From the NCBI GenBank assembly GCA_015654965.1, contig JAATGD010000302.1, forward strand, positions 1 to 8,859: a stretch of 8,859 nt of DNA, given 5' to 3'. This DNA comes from Hyphomicrobiales bacterium (GTDB lineage: Bacteria; Pseudomonadota; Alphaproteobacteria; Rhizobiales; Rhizobiaceae). The notes below the pieces were generated by a model. It searched no databases, was not told where the DNA came from, and saw only the letters and a program-made list of their open reading frames with translations. Both the position numbers and the translations under genes were made by a program. The first letter of the stretch is position 1. Each line of letters opens with the position of its first letter. Shown one piece after another: positions 1-6,128 of this stretch.

Positions 1-223
1 AATAGGTGGCGTTACAGGCAAGATCGGGTTTCAGTTCCCGCAGGGCCACATGGAAATCCGGGTAAATATCATAAGGTGCCAGTTCGTCCGGCACAACAAT
101 TTTCGTGCGGTTCACGAGGCCTATAATTTCAAAGCCCGGATTGCGATGATAGGCCAGCGCGTGACTGCGCCCCATATTGCCAAGGCCTGCCACAAGGGCA
201 CGAATGGGCGTTTCAACACTCAT
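1..223 (-). CDS. Gfo/Idh/MocA-family NAD(P)-dependent oxidoreductase, N-terminal part (cut by window edge)
   Basis: About 74 N-terminal codons are present; the rest lies beyond the left edge. The translation begins MSVETPIRALVAG and shows the Rossmann dinucleotide motif GLGNMG at residues 13-18, followed by RSHA and a second strand ending in GLVNR (residues 35-39), the usual N-terminus of Gfo/Idh/MocA sugar or polyol dehydrogenases. An Asn-Arg pair at the end of the second strand, rather than an acidic residue, could favour NADP(H); this is inference. The ATG at 223 overlaps the TGA of the upstream permease gene (ATGA), and GGGAG lies 7 bases before it, so the gene is surely in the transporter operon and probably translationally coupled. 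By its family it would oxidise or reduce a sugar hydroxyl in the cytoplasm. The substrate cannot be read from this fragment. Confidence 0.9.
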   Translation of the reverse strand, partial: MSVETPIRALVAGLGNMGRSHALAYHRNPGFEIIGLVNRTKIVVPDELAPYDIYPDFHVALRELKPDLACNATY

Positions 224-1059
224 TTGACGGCTCCCGCGGTAATGCCACGGATCAATTGCCGCGAGAAAATGACATAGAGGATGAGGATCGGCAGCATCGC
301 CAATGACAGGGCCGCCAGTACCGCGTTCCAGTTGGTGACGAACTGGCCGATGAAAAGCTGCGCGCCAAGCGTCACCGTCTTGGTGGCTTCACTTGGCGCA
401 AGGATCAACGGAAACCACAGATCGTTCCAGATCGGGATCATGGTGAAGACGGCAACCGTTGCCATGGCAGGACGGATGAGCGGTAACACCAGCTTGAAAA
501 AGATCGCATATTCCGACATGCCGTCGATACGTCCGGCATTTTTCAGATCATCCGACACGGTGCGCATGAATTCCGACAGGATGAAGATGGCAAGCGGCAG
601 GCCTTGCGCAGTATAAACGAGAATGAGCGCGGTCAGCGTATTGACCAGCCCCATGGCGACCATGCCCTGCAACAGCGCCACCGTACCAAGGCGGATCGGA
701 ATCATGATACCGATGGCGAGATAAAGCCCCATAAGCGTATTGCCTTTGAAACGGTATTCAGCAAGCGCGAAAGCTGCCATGGCGCCAAACAATATGACGA
801 GGAAAATACTAACCACCGTCACGATTGCACTGTTCTGGAAATAGGTCAGGAACGAGCCTTGTTTGAGCACCGTCTCATAGCCGATCAGGCTGAATGTTTC
901 CATGGTTGGAAAATGCATCGGCTCGCGAAAAATCGCGTTGCGGCTCTTGAACGAGTTGATCAGCGTCAGCGCCACCGGAAAGATGGCGATAGCCATGTAG
1001 AAGATCAGCGCCGCATGAACGAGCGTGGAACGAAGAGGCGATGTACGGGCTTTTGACAT
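220..1059 (-). CDS. Carbohydrate ABC transporter permease, MalG type (second permease)
   Basis: A 279-residue inner-membrane protein of normal length for a MalG/SugB-type permease (binding-protein-dependent transport, CUT1 family). It has an N-terminal membrane segment at about residues 13-35 and further hydrophobic segments at about 77-100, 110-133, 139-162, 198-220 and 246-266, consistent with six helices. The cytoplasmic coupling loop that docks on the ATPase is at about 172-195 (NAGRIDGMSEYAIFFKLVLP); the Glu of the classical EAA signature is Asn174 here, while the invariant DG is kept. It pairs with the permease encoded just upstream to form the channel. The start at 1059 is set by a very strong ribosome site (GAGGAGG, 4 bases before ATG) in a 9-base gap after the first permease. 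The substrate is inferred from the neighbouring kinase and regulator to be an amino sugar or its glycoside; sequence alone does not prove it. Confidence 0.93.
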   Translation of the reverse strand: MSKARTSPLRSTLVHAALIFYMAIAIFPVALTLINSFKSRNAIFREPMHFPTMETFSLIGYETVLKQGSFLTYFQNSAIVTVVSIFLVILFGAMAAFALAEYRFKGNTLMGLYLAIGIMIPIRLGTVALLQGMVAMGLVNTLTALILVYTAQGLPLAIFILSEFMRTVSDDLKNAGRIDGMSEYAIFFKLVLPLIRPAMATVAVFTMIPIWNDLWFPLILAPSEATKTVTLGAQLFIGQFVTNWNAVLAALSLAMLPILILYVIFSRQLIRGITAGAVK

Positions 1060-1068
1060 AGTTCCTCC

Positions 1069-2013
1069 TCAGAACTGATAGCGGCGCATACGGCGCTGGA
1101 TGCCGAACAGGTAAAGCGACACGCCTGCAAGAATGATCAGGAACATGACGGCGGCAATGGTCGCGCCCATCGATGGATTACCCAGTTGCAACTGGAAGCC
1201 GAAGAAGGTGCGATAAAGAAATGTACCGAGAATATCGGTCGATTTGTCGGGACCGGCCAGCGCGCCCTGCATCGAATAGACGAGATCGAAAGCGTTGAAA
1301 TTGGCAACGAATGTCATCACCGAAATGAGGCCTATGGACGGCAGGATCAGCGGGAGCTTGATCTTGAAAAACTGGCTCCAGCCGGTAATGCCGTCGCATT
1401 CCGCAGCCTCGATGATTTCATCGGGAATGTTAAGGAGTGCGGCATAGATCAACATCATCGGAATGCCGACGAACTGCCAGACGGAAACAAGCGAGACGGT
1501 GACGAGCGCCGTGTCTGCCTTGCCAAGCCATGGCCCGAACAGCCATTTCAGCCCGACAATATCCATCATCCAAGGTGCTACACCCCAGATCGGTGACAGG
1601 ATGAGCTTCCAGATAAAGCCGACGATCACAAAGGAAAGAAGGGTCGGCAGAAAAATCGCCGTGCGATAGAAAGCGGCAAATCTGAGTTTCGGCAAGGAGA
1701 GCATGGCGGCAAGAAGAATGCCGATCGGGTTTTGCACCAACATATGAATAAAGAAAAATATCACATTGTTTTTTAATGCATTCCAGAAATCAATGGACCA
1801 GTTTGCATCACCGAACAAGACCTTGAAATTGGCTAGCCCCACAAAGGTTCGTTCGCCGTCAACCACGTTGAAAAAGGCCTGCCGCAAGGTTTCGATCAGC
1901 GGCAACACCATCACAACCGTATAGACCAGCACGCAAGGCAGAAGGAACACGAGGATATGCCAGCGCCATGGACGCTTATGCGTGATGGCCGTCATGTCGG
2001 CAGATTGGCTCAT
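1069..2013 (-). CDS. Carbohydrate ABC transporter permease, MalF type (first permease)
   Basis: A 314-residue inner-membrane permease of the CUT1 family (MalF/UgpA type). Hydrophobic segments are seen at about residues 19-41, 83-106, 115-137, 168-193, 224-246 and 283-304. The EAA loop is complete at about 201-221: EAAECDG, then the FFKIKLPL stretch, the site that contacts the nucleotide-binding subunit. It forms the translocation pore with the permease encoded downstream. The ATG at 2013 is the only reasonable start: the frame stays open for 14 codons upstream but has no start codon there. Its ribosome site is weak (only GAG, well upstream, within GTCGAGAAAAGCG), in contrast to the strong sites of the binding-protein gene and second permease gene. 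That fits a lower output than the binding protein, as is usual for these operons. The sugar is not identifiable from the permease itself. Confidence 0.94.
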   Translation of the reverse strand: MSQSADMTAITHKRPWRWHILVFLLPCVLVYTVVMVLPLIETLRQAFFNVVDGERTFVGLANFKVLFGDANWSIDFWNALKNNVIFFFIHMLVQNPIGILLAAMLSLPKLRFAAFYRTAIFLPTLLSFVIVGFIWKLILSPIWGVAPWMMDIVGLKWLFGPWLGKADTALVTVSLVSVWQFVGIPMMLIYAALLNIPDEIIEAAECDGITGWSQFFKIKLPLILPSIGLISVMTFVANFNAFDLVYSMQGALAGPDKSTDILGTFLYRTFFGFQLQLGNPSMGATIAAVMFLIILAGVSLYLFGIQRRMRRYQF

Positions 2014-2123
2014 AGGGTTTTCGCTTTTCTCGACGCTATACGGGCCATCGCGCCATCACGGCAAGCCGACCGCCTCTCCTTATTTTTAGCGCAAGACGCG
2101 CATCAAAAACAGCAAACAACCAC

Positions 2124-2152
2124 GGACGGCGCCGCCCCCGCAAGCACCGCCC
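2124..2152 (-). promoter_or_regulatory. GC-rich hairpin between binding-protein and first permease genes
   Basis: Read on the minus strand, GGGCGGTGC pairs with GCGCCGTCC over 9 positions (seven Watson-Crick and two G-U pairs) around an 11-base loop. It begins 17 bases after the binding-protein stop codon, inside a 156-base gap with no credible gene. A T-rich but interrupted stretch follows, so it is not a clean terminator. By analogy with malE-malF type intercistronic structures, it may protect the 3' end of the binding-protein message or cause partial termination, making the binding protein more abundant than the permeases. The pairing is seen; the role is inference. Confidence 0.45.
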
Positions 2153-2169
2153 ATGGCCTGCTGCGACAG

Positions 2170-3429
2170 TCACTGAGCCGGTTTGTACCAGCTGTCGAGA
2201 CCGTCTTGCAGTTTTTTGGCCGCCTCTTCCGGTGTCACCGTTCCATTGATGACATTGGCTGACTGCACCCATGTTTCATTTTCGAGGTTCGGCGTACCAC
2301 GCGACAGGATCTGATAGGTCGAACGGATCGTCGGCTTGCACTTCTCACGCCATGAGACGAATTCCTGCGCGACCGGATCGGAAAGTTTCACGGCTGTCGA
2401 ATTGAGGCTGAAGAAGCCCGGCAACGCATTGGCATAGATTTCCGCAAATTCAGGCGACGCTACCCAGTTGAGGAACACCTTGGCCTGCTCGGCATTCTTG
2501 CTTGCGGCATTCAGCCCGATACCTATATCGTTATGGTCGGAAATATAGCAGGTATCGCCCGCATTCTTCACCGGCGGCGGGAATGCGCCCATCTTGAACT
2601 GCGCCTGCGTGTTGAAAATACCGATTTCCCATGATCCGGCCGGATAAATCGCCGCGCGACCTAGCGTGAAAAGGTTCTGGCTGTCTGGATAGGTCTGCGC
2701 CTCAAAGCCGTCGCCAAGATAATCCTTCCACTTGGCCAGAACCGTAAACGGCTCCACCCATTGCGGATCGGTCAGCTTTTCCTTGCCTGCGATCAGTGCC
2801 TTGCGGCCTTCCTCACCTTTCCAGTAGGTCGGGCCGATATTCTGGTAGCCCATGGTTGCGGCTTCCCACATATCCTTTGTGCCCATGGCCATGGGGATAT
2901 AATTGCCATCTGCCTTGATCTTGTCGAGAAGCGCAAAGAATTCAGCTTCGGTCGCGGGCGCTTTCAGACCAAGCTGGTCGAAAGCTTCCCTGTTATAGAT
3001 GAAACCGTGAATAACCGAGGCCATCGGTACGCAAAAAGTCTTGGAACCATCATCCGTGCTCCACGCCGCCTTGGCGACATCAGAGAAGTTTTTCATTCCT
3101 TCCAGATCAGTCAGATCGGCAAGCTTGCCCTTGTTGAAAAGTTCGAGCGAGGTATCGAACGGACGGCAGGAGACCAGATCACCACCGGAACCGGCATCGA
3201 GCTTGGCGTTGAGCGCCGCATTATATTCGGTCGGCGCGCTCGGTGCGAAATTGATCTTGATGCCTGGATTTTTGGCTTCAAAAGCCGGAATGATCTTTTC
3301 CTGCCAGATTTGCAGATCATCATTGCGCCAGCTTTCAACGCTCAGCGTGACGTCCTGCGCAAGTGCCGCCGAACCCGATGCCAGTAGCGTGGACCCGAGC
3401 AGCATGAATTTCAATGAATTGCGACCCAT
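2170..3429 (-). CDS. Periplasmic sugar-binding protein of ABC importer (family 1 extracellular solute-binding protein)
   Basis: A 419-residue secreted binding protein, first gene of the import operon. Residues 1-24 are a Sec signal peptide: a basic start (MGRNSLK), a hydrophobic core, and an ALA cleavage motif before Gln25. There is no lipobox cysteine, so the mature protein should be free in the periplasm. The mature part reads as a typical CUT1 binding protein: an early WRNDD stretch, EKIIPAFEAKNPGIKI near 44-60, FIYNREAFDQLGL near 143-155, a GRAAIYPAGSWEIG stretch at 257-270, and NWVASPEFAEIYA near 321-333. Four cysteines remain after processing (88, 133, 294, 364), enough for two disulfides. 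The start at 3429 has GGGAG 7 bases upstream. It delivers the sugar to the two permeases encoded downstream. The ligand is inferred to be an amino sugar or amino-sugar glycoside from the divergent kinase and NagR-like regulator. Confidence 0.94.
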   Translation of the reverse strand: MGRNSLKFMLLGSTLLASGSAALAQDVTLSVESWRNDDLQIWQEKIIPAFEAKNPGIKINFAPSAPTEYNAALNAKLDAGSGGDLVSCRPFDTSLELFNKGKLADLTDLEGMKNFSDVAKAAWSTDDGSKTFCVPMASVIHGFIYNREAFDQLGLKAPATEAEFFALLDKIKADGNYIPMAMGTKDMWEAATMGYQNIGPTYWKGEEGRKALIAGKEKLTDPQWVEPFTVLAKWKDYLGDGFEAQTYPDSQNLFTLGRAAIYPAGSWEIGIFNTQAQFKMGAFPPPVKNAGDTCYISDHNDIGIGLNAASKNAEQAKVFLNWVASPEFAEIYANALPGFFSLNSTAVKLSDPVAQEFVSWREKCKPTIRSTYQILSRGTPNLENETWVQSANVINGTVTPEEAAKKLQDGLDSWYKPAQ

Positions 3430-3495
3430 TTTAGTTCTCCCGTGTTAAAGCGCCGATACGCAAAAGAGGCGGAATTGCGCTTCCCCTTTGTTCTA

Positions 3496-3525
3496 ATTTA
3501 ATGCCAAAGACGTACCAATTGTCCA
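3496..3525 (-). promoter_or_regulatory. Candidate promoter of the sugar-import operon
   Basis: On the minus strand TGGACA (5 of 6 to the -35 consensus) is followed after 18 bases by TTAAAT (4 of 6 to the -10 consensus). The start of transcription would fall about 60 bases before the binding-protein ATG. A TACCA half-site and a CAATTG palindrome lie in the spacer, where a bound repressor would block polymerase. This is judged by eye only. Confidence 0.35.
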
Positions 3526-3559
3526 GAGAAGTTTACGAATTTCTCCTACAATTTTTCAC

Positions 3560-3596
3560 ATGACAATAATTTACCATATTTTATCAATGATATAAG
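3560..3596 (+). promoter_or_regulatory. Candidate promoter of the kinase-regulator genes
   Basis: ATGACA at 3560-3565 (5 of 6 to -35) is followed after 16 bases by TATCAA at 3582-3587 (4 of 6 to -10). An alternative -10 is TATAAG at 3591-3596 (5 of 6), but its -35 would be poor. Either choice overlaps the palindrome at 3579-3595 and gives a leader of roughly 65-75 bases. The exact boxes are uncertain. Confidence 0.28.
3579..3595. promoter_or_regulatory. Candidate operator palindrome for the GntR regulator
   Basis: The sequence TTTTATCAATGATATAA is symmetric about a central A: TATCA/TGATA pairs perfectly, one pair mismatches, and TT/AA pairs again. Its size and location in the shared promoter region fit a dimeric winged-helix repressor such as the HutC-type protein encoded at 4542. 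AT-rich sequence yields palindromes by chance, so assignment to that protein is inference. Confidence 0.35.
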
Positions 3597-3632
3597 TCGA
3601 TTTCCACAAAGCCAATAAATCTGCTTGGTTAA

Positions 3633-3649
3633 TGGTATTTTTTTGGTAT
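3633..3649 (+). repeat. Tandem TGGTAT half-sites one helical turn apart
   Basis: TGGTAT occurs at 3633-3638 and again at 3644-3649, 11 bases apart, with a T run between; TGGTT lies just upstream at 3626. The copies would face the same side of the helix. They sit in the leader just before the kinase ribosome site and could be a second contact for a regulator or simply chance in AT-rich DNA. Confidence 0.3.
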
Positions 3650-3658
3650 CCTCGCGAT

Positions 3659-3663
3659 GGAGG
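3659..3663 (+). promoter_or_regulatory. Ribosome binding site fixing the kinase start
   Basis: GGAGG ends 6 bases before the ATG at 3670. It selects that ATG over the in-frame TTG at 3625, which has no ribosome site and would add 15 residues in front of the conserved first strand. Confidence 0.75.
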
Positions 3664-3669
3664 TATTGC

Positions 3670-4542
3670 ATGGCAGAATTTTTCATTGGCGTGGATGGTG
3701 GCGGTACCGGCTGCCGGGCGGTGGTTGCGGGCCGCGATGGTGCGATTCTGGGACGTGGCCAAAGCGGCTCAGCCAATATCGTTACCGACCCCGAAACGTC
3801 GCTCGTCAATCTGCGCACAGCCATCGACCATGCCTTTGCCGATGCGGGACTGGAACAGAGCCATTATGCGCAAAGCCATGCCGTTCTCGGTCTTGCTGGC
3901 GGCAATGTCGAGGGTGCGGGCGCGCCCATTGAACGCGCCTTGCCTTTTGCCCATAGCGATGTGGAATTTGACGGATTGATCGCGCTGCAAGGCGCACTTG
4001 GCGAGCAGGATGGCGTTGTCGCCATTCTGGGCACCGGCACCGCCTATATCATCCGCCAGCATGGGAGCATTCATTCGGTCGGCGGATGGGGCTTTCCGTT
4101 GAGCGATCTGGGCAGCGGCGCGCGCCTTGGGCAAAGCCTGTTACAGGAATGCCTGCTGGTGCATGATGGCATTAATGCGGGAAGCGCGCTTACAAAAGAC
4201 GTACTCGATGAATTTGGCAACAGACCGGACAATCTGGTGGAATTTGCATGGACCGCCAAACCGGGGGATTTCGGCACCTATGCACCACGTGTCTTTCAAT
4301 ATGCGCAAAAGGGCGATTCGATTGCGCGCATGCTTCTAGAACAGAGCGCGCATCATGTCAGCGAAACACTTGCAATGCTGATCAAGCAGGGAGCCAAACG
4401 TATCAGCCTGCTTGGCGGCATGGCAAAATTCTATATCGAATGGCTGCCGCAATCACAGCAAGCGATTCTGGTTGCACCGCAGGCTGACGCGCTGACCGGC
4501 GCTTTGCAACTGGCGCTCAAACGCTATGGCGGGCCACAATAA
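3670..4542 (+). CDS. N-acetylglucosamine/glucosamine-type sugar kinase, BadF/BadG/BcrA/BcrD ATPase family
   Basis: A 290-residue cytoplasmic kinase of the ASKHA fold. It is expected to transfer phosphate from ATP to the 6-hydroxyl of N-acetylglucosamine or a related amino sugar. Seen in order: the phosphate-1 loop FIGVDGGGTGC at residues 5-15, GLAGGN at 74-79, the likely catalytic aspartate D101 in DGLIAL, the phosphate-2 motif ILGTGTAY at 119-126, the family signature GGWGFPLSDLGSGARLG at 138-154, and the adenosine motif LLGGMA at 247-252. Length is normal for bacterial members. The ATG at 3670 has GGAGG at 6 bases. Its TAA shares a base with the ATG of the GntR gene (TAATG), so the two are likely translationally coupled. 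Divergent orientation to a sugar importer supports a role in trapping the imported sugar. Glucosamine or N-acetylmuramic acid are alternatives, since family members use these too. Confidence 0.88.
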   Translation: MAEFFIGVDGGGTGCRAVVAGRDGAILGRGQSGSANIVTDPETSLVNLRTAIDHAFADAGLEQSHYAQSHAVLGLAGGNVEGAGAPIERALPFAHSDVEFDGLIALQGALGEQDGVVAILGTGTAYIIRQHGSIHSVGGWGFPLSDLGSGARLGQSLLQECLLVHDGINAGSALTKDVLDEFGNRPDNLVEFAWTAKPGDFGTYAPRVFQYAQKGDSIARMLLEQSAHHVSETLAMLIKQGAKRISLLGGMAKFYIEWLPQSQQAILVAPQADALTGALQLALKRYGGPQ

Positions 4543-5315
4543 TGAGCAATCATTTCAGCGCCTTTCTGCCCAAGAACCTGCAAGGTGTCGCACCCGCATT
4601 GGGCGGCGGGCCACTTTATATGCGGTTGCGGCAATCGCTGGAAAACGCCATCCGTTCCGGCCATCTGGCTGATGGCGAAGCACTGCCGCCCGAACGCGAT
4701 ATTGCCGAATATGCAAATATCAGTCGCGTGACGGTACGCCGTGCGGTCGATGATCTGGTCAAAACCGGCCTTCTGGTGCGCCGTCATGGCTCCGGTACAT
4801 TTGTCGTGCGTCCCGGCGAACGGGTACAGCAATCGCTCTCGATGCTGACATCCTTTACCGAGGATATGGCGCGGCGCGGCGTCTCCACCAAATCCAAATG
4901 GCTGGAGCGTGGGCTTCATTATCCCTCACCCGAAGAAATGATGAAGCTTGGCGTTGCATCGGAAACGCGTGTCGCGCGTCTGGGGCGGCTGCGCATGGCA
5001 AGCGACCTGCCGCTCGCCATTGAACGCGCCAGCCTATCGAGTGAAATCCTGCCCGATCCCGATCTTGTCAAAGGCTCGCTTTATGCAGAACTGGCCCGGA
5101 CCGGCTTTCACCCGGTGCGCGCGGTGCAGCGCATTTCTGCTTGTAATATCAAGGATCCCGATGCGCACATTCTTGGTGTGAAGGCGGGTGACGCGGGGCT
5201 TTCCATCGAGCGCATTTCCTATCTCGCCTCGGGTCGCGCGGTCGAGTTCACCAAGTCGCTCTATCGCGGCGACGCCTATGATTTCGTCGCGGAACTGTCT
5301 ATACCGCTTCCTTGA
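4542..5315 (+). CDS. GntR-family transcriptional regulator, HutC subfamily (NagR-like)
   Basis: A 257-residue repressor-type protein. Residues 23-90 form the GntR winged helix: PLYMRLRQSLENAIRSG, then LPPERDIAEYANISRVTVRR, ending in the wing RRHGSGTFV at 81-88. Residues about 98-250 are the UTRA effector domain, with the typical LPLAIERASL at 156-165 and TKSLYRGDAYDF at 237-248. UTRA domains bind small ligands; in the characterised NagR/YvoA of Bacillus and DasR of Streptomyces these are phosphorylated amino sugars. Coupling to the kinase suggests it senses the kinase product and controls the divergent promoters at 3430-3669; this is inference. The ATG overlaps the kinase stop by one base and has only a weak ribosome site, so translation probably depends on the kinase gene. 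A role in repressing its own operon is likely. Confidence 0.9.
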   Translation: MSNHFSAFLPKNLQGVAPALGGGPLYMRLRQSLENAIRSGHLADGEALPPERDIAEYANISRVTVRRAVDDLVKTGLLVRRHGSGTFVVRPGERVQQSLSMLTSFTEDMARRGVSTKSKWLERGLHYPSPEEMMKLGVASETRVARLGRLRMASDLPLAIERASLSSEILPDPDLVKGSLYAELARTGFHPVRAVQRISACNIKDPDAHILGVKAGDAGLSIERISYLASGRAVEFTKSLYRGDAYDFVAELSIPLP

Positions 5316-5354
5316 TAGTTTTTGCCGATAGACACATGGAAGAGTGATCAACAG

Positions 5355-6128
5355 ATGCGGGATGCGCTGGAAAACGCATCGAAACAATGGCAATGGGGTT
5401 TTGCAGCCTCTGTGCTTTTGCACCTGACGGTAGCGCTTCTGCTGATTGTTCACCTGCCGTCATTGCCACCGGCATCGACCGAACAAGCCATCAATGTCGA
5501 GCTTGTATCGCCGCCCGAACCGGAAAAGGAAAAACCGGTCCCCACTCCGCCCTTAGCACCACCAAAGCCTCAGGCATTTGAATCAGCGTCCGCCGAGACA
5601 CAATCTGAAAAAGAGCCGGAGAAAACCGGCAGCGAAGACAGCACCCCCGCTAAAAGCGATCAGAGTACGGCGCAGAATAATGTGCAGGCGATTGGTGATC
5701 CGGTTTTGCCCAGCAAGACCGATAAAGCAGCACAAACTGCATCCGTAAAGACAGAATCTCAAACGCTGACACAGGCACGAAAACTCTACTCAAAAGATGC
5801 CCTTGCCAATCCGCACGTTAAACAGGCGCTGGGTAGGTTACCGCCAGAGAAGCGTATTATCCAGATCTGCAATATCGAGGCGCTGGAGCAAATTCGCCAT
5901 CACCGCCCCGGTACACTTCCCGACATGCTGGCACGCAGCAGCGGCTCGGTTTCAGAAACAGGCCTGAGTGTTTCCGATGGTGCTTTTCGCAGCCATGCCC
6001 AATGGTATGCCATTGCTTACAAATGCGAGGTTGACACAACAACCATGGCTGTCGCGGATTTCAGCTATAATATCGGTGCGGCCATACCGCAAAACCAATG
6101 GGTTCCCCGGCAATTGCCGAGGGACTGA
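5355..6128 (+). CDS. TonB-like membrane-anchored DUF930 protein, function unknown
   Basis: With the ATG at 5355 the protein has 257 residues; a TTG at 5322 would add 11 but has no ribosome site, whereas GGAAGAG lies 10 bases before the ATG. Layout: a short cytoplasmic N-terminus, one membrane helix at about 15-33, an INVELV stretch at 46-51, a region rich in Pro, Glu and Lys (about 53-100), a Ser/Thr/Lys linker to about 135, and a compact C-terminal domain (about 138-252) matching DUF930, with LTQARKLYSKDAL, PPEKRIIQICNIEALEQI and AYKCEVD. Cys172 and Cys224 could form a disulfide if the domain is periplasmic. The first half mimics TonB, but the C-terminus is not a TonB domain. It lies 39 bases after the GntR gene on the same strand and may be co-transcribed. 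DUF930 has no function known to me. A role in the cell envelope is inference. Confidence 0.85.
   Translation: MRDALENASKQWQWGFAASVLLHLTVALLLIVHLPSLPPASTEQAINVELVSPPEPEKEKPVPTPPLAPPKPQAFESASAETQSEKEPEKTGSEDSTPAKSDQSTAQNNVQAIGDPVLPSKTDKAAQTASVKTESQTLTQARKLYSKDALANPHVKQALGRLPPEKRIIQICNIEALEQIRHHRPGTLPDMLARSSGSVSETGLSVSDGAFRSHAQWYAIAYKCEVDTTTMAVADFSYNIGAAIPQNQWVPRQLPRD

Larger units (their letters stand above)
3430..3669. promoter_or_regulatory. Divergent control region between import operon and kinase/regulator genes
   Basis: This 240-base region is clearly AT-richer than the flanking genes and encodes nothing credible. It must carry promoters for both directions. It contains a 17-base imperfect palindrome (3579-3595), a pair of TGGTAT repeats 11 bases apart (3633 and 3644), and TACCA, the inverse of TGGTA, at 3513 and 3572. 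Such clustering of related half-sites is what one would expect if the adjacent GntR regulator controls both transcripts from here. No riboswitch-like structure was recognised. Confidence 0.75.

Noticed and set aside
604..1056. A 150-codon plus-strand open frame opposite the second permease gene
   Set aside because: It is fully antisense to a clear permease, has a composition rich in His, Arg and Glu typical of a reverse-frame shadow, and resembles no family.
1957..2262. A 101-codon plus-strand frame spanning the gap between the binding-protein and first permease genes
   Set aside because: Both ends are antisense to confident genes and the middle holds the hairpin; the translation looks random. 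The minus-strand frame at 2036-2272 fails for the same reasons.
2761..3387. A 208-codon plus-strand open frame opposite the binding-protein gene
   Set aside because: It lies entirely within a confident gene on the other strand; GC-rich coding DNA often leaves such frames open. There is no ribosome site or recognisable domain.
3625..3669. A TTG start giving a 305-residue kinase
   Set aside because: The ATG at 3670 has a strong ribosome site and places the conserved first strand at the N-terminus; the extra 15 residues are unlike the family.
5322..5354. A TTG start for the DUF930 protein, and a three-codon ATG frame at 5336-5347
   Set aside because: The TTG has no ribosome site. The tiny frame overlaps the purine-rich site of the real start and is most likely chance.
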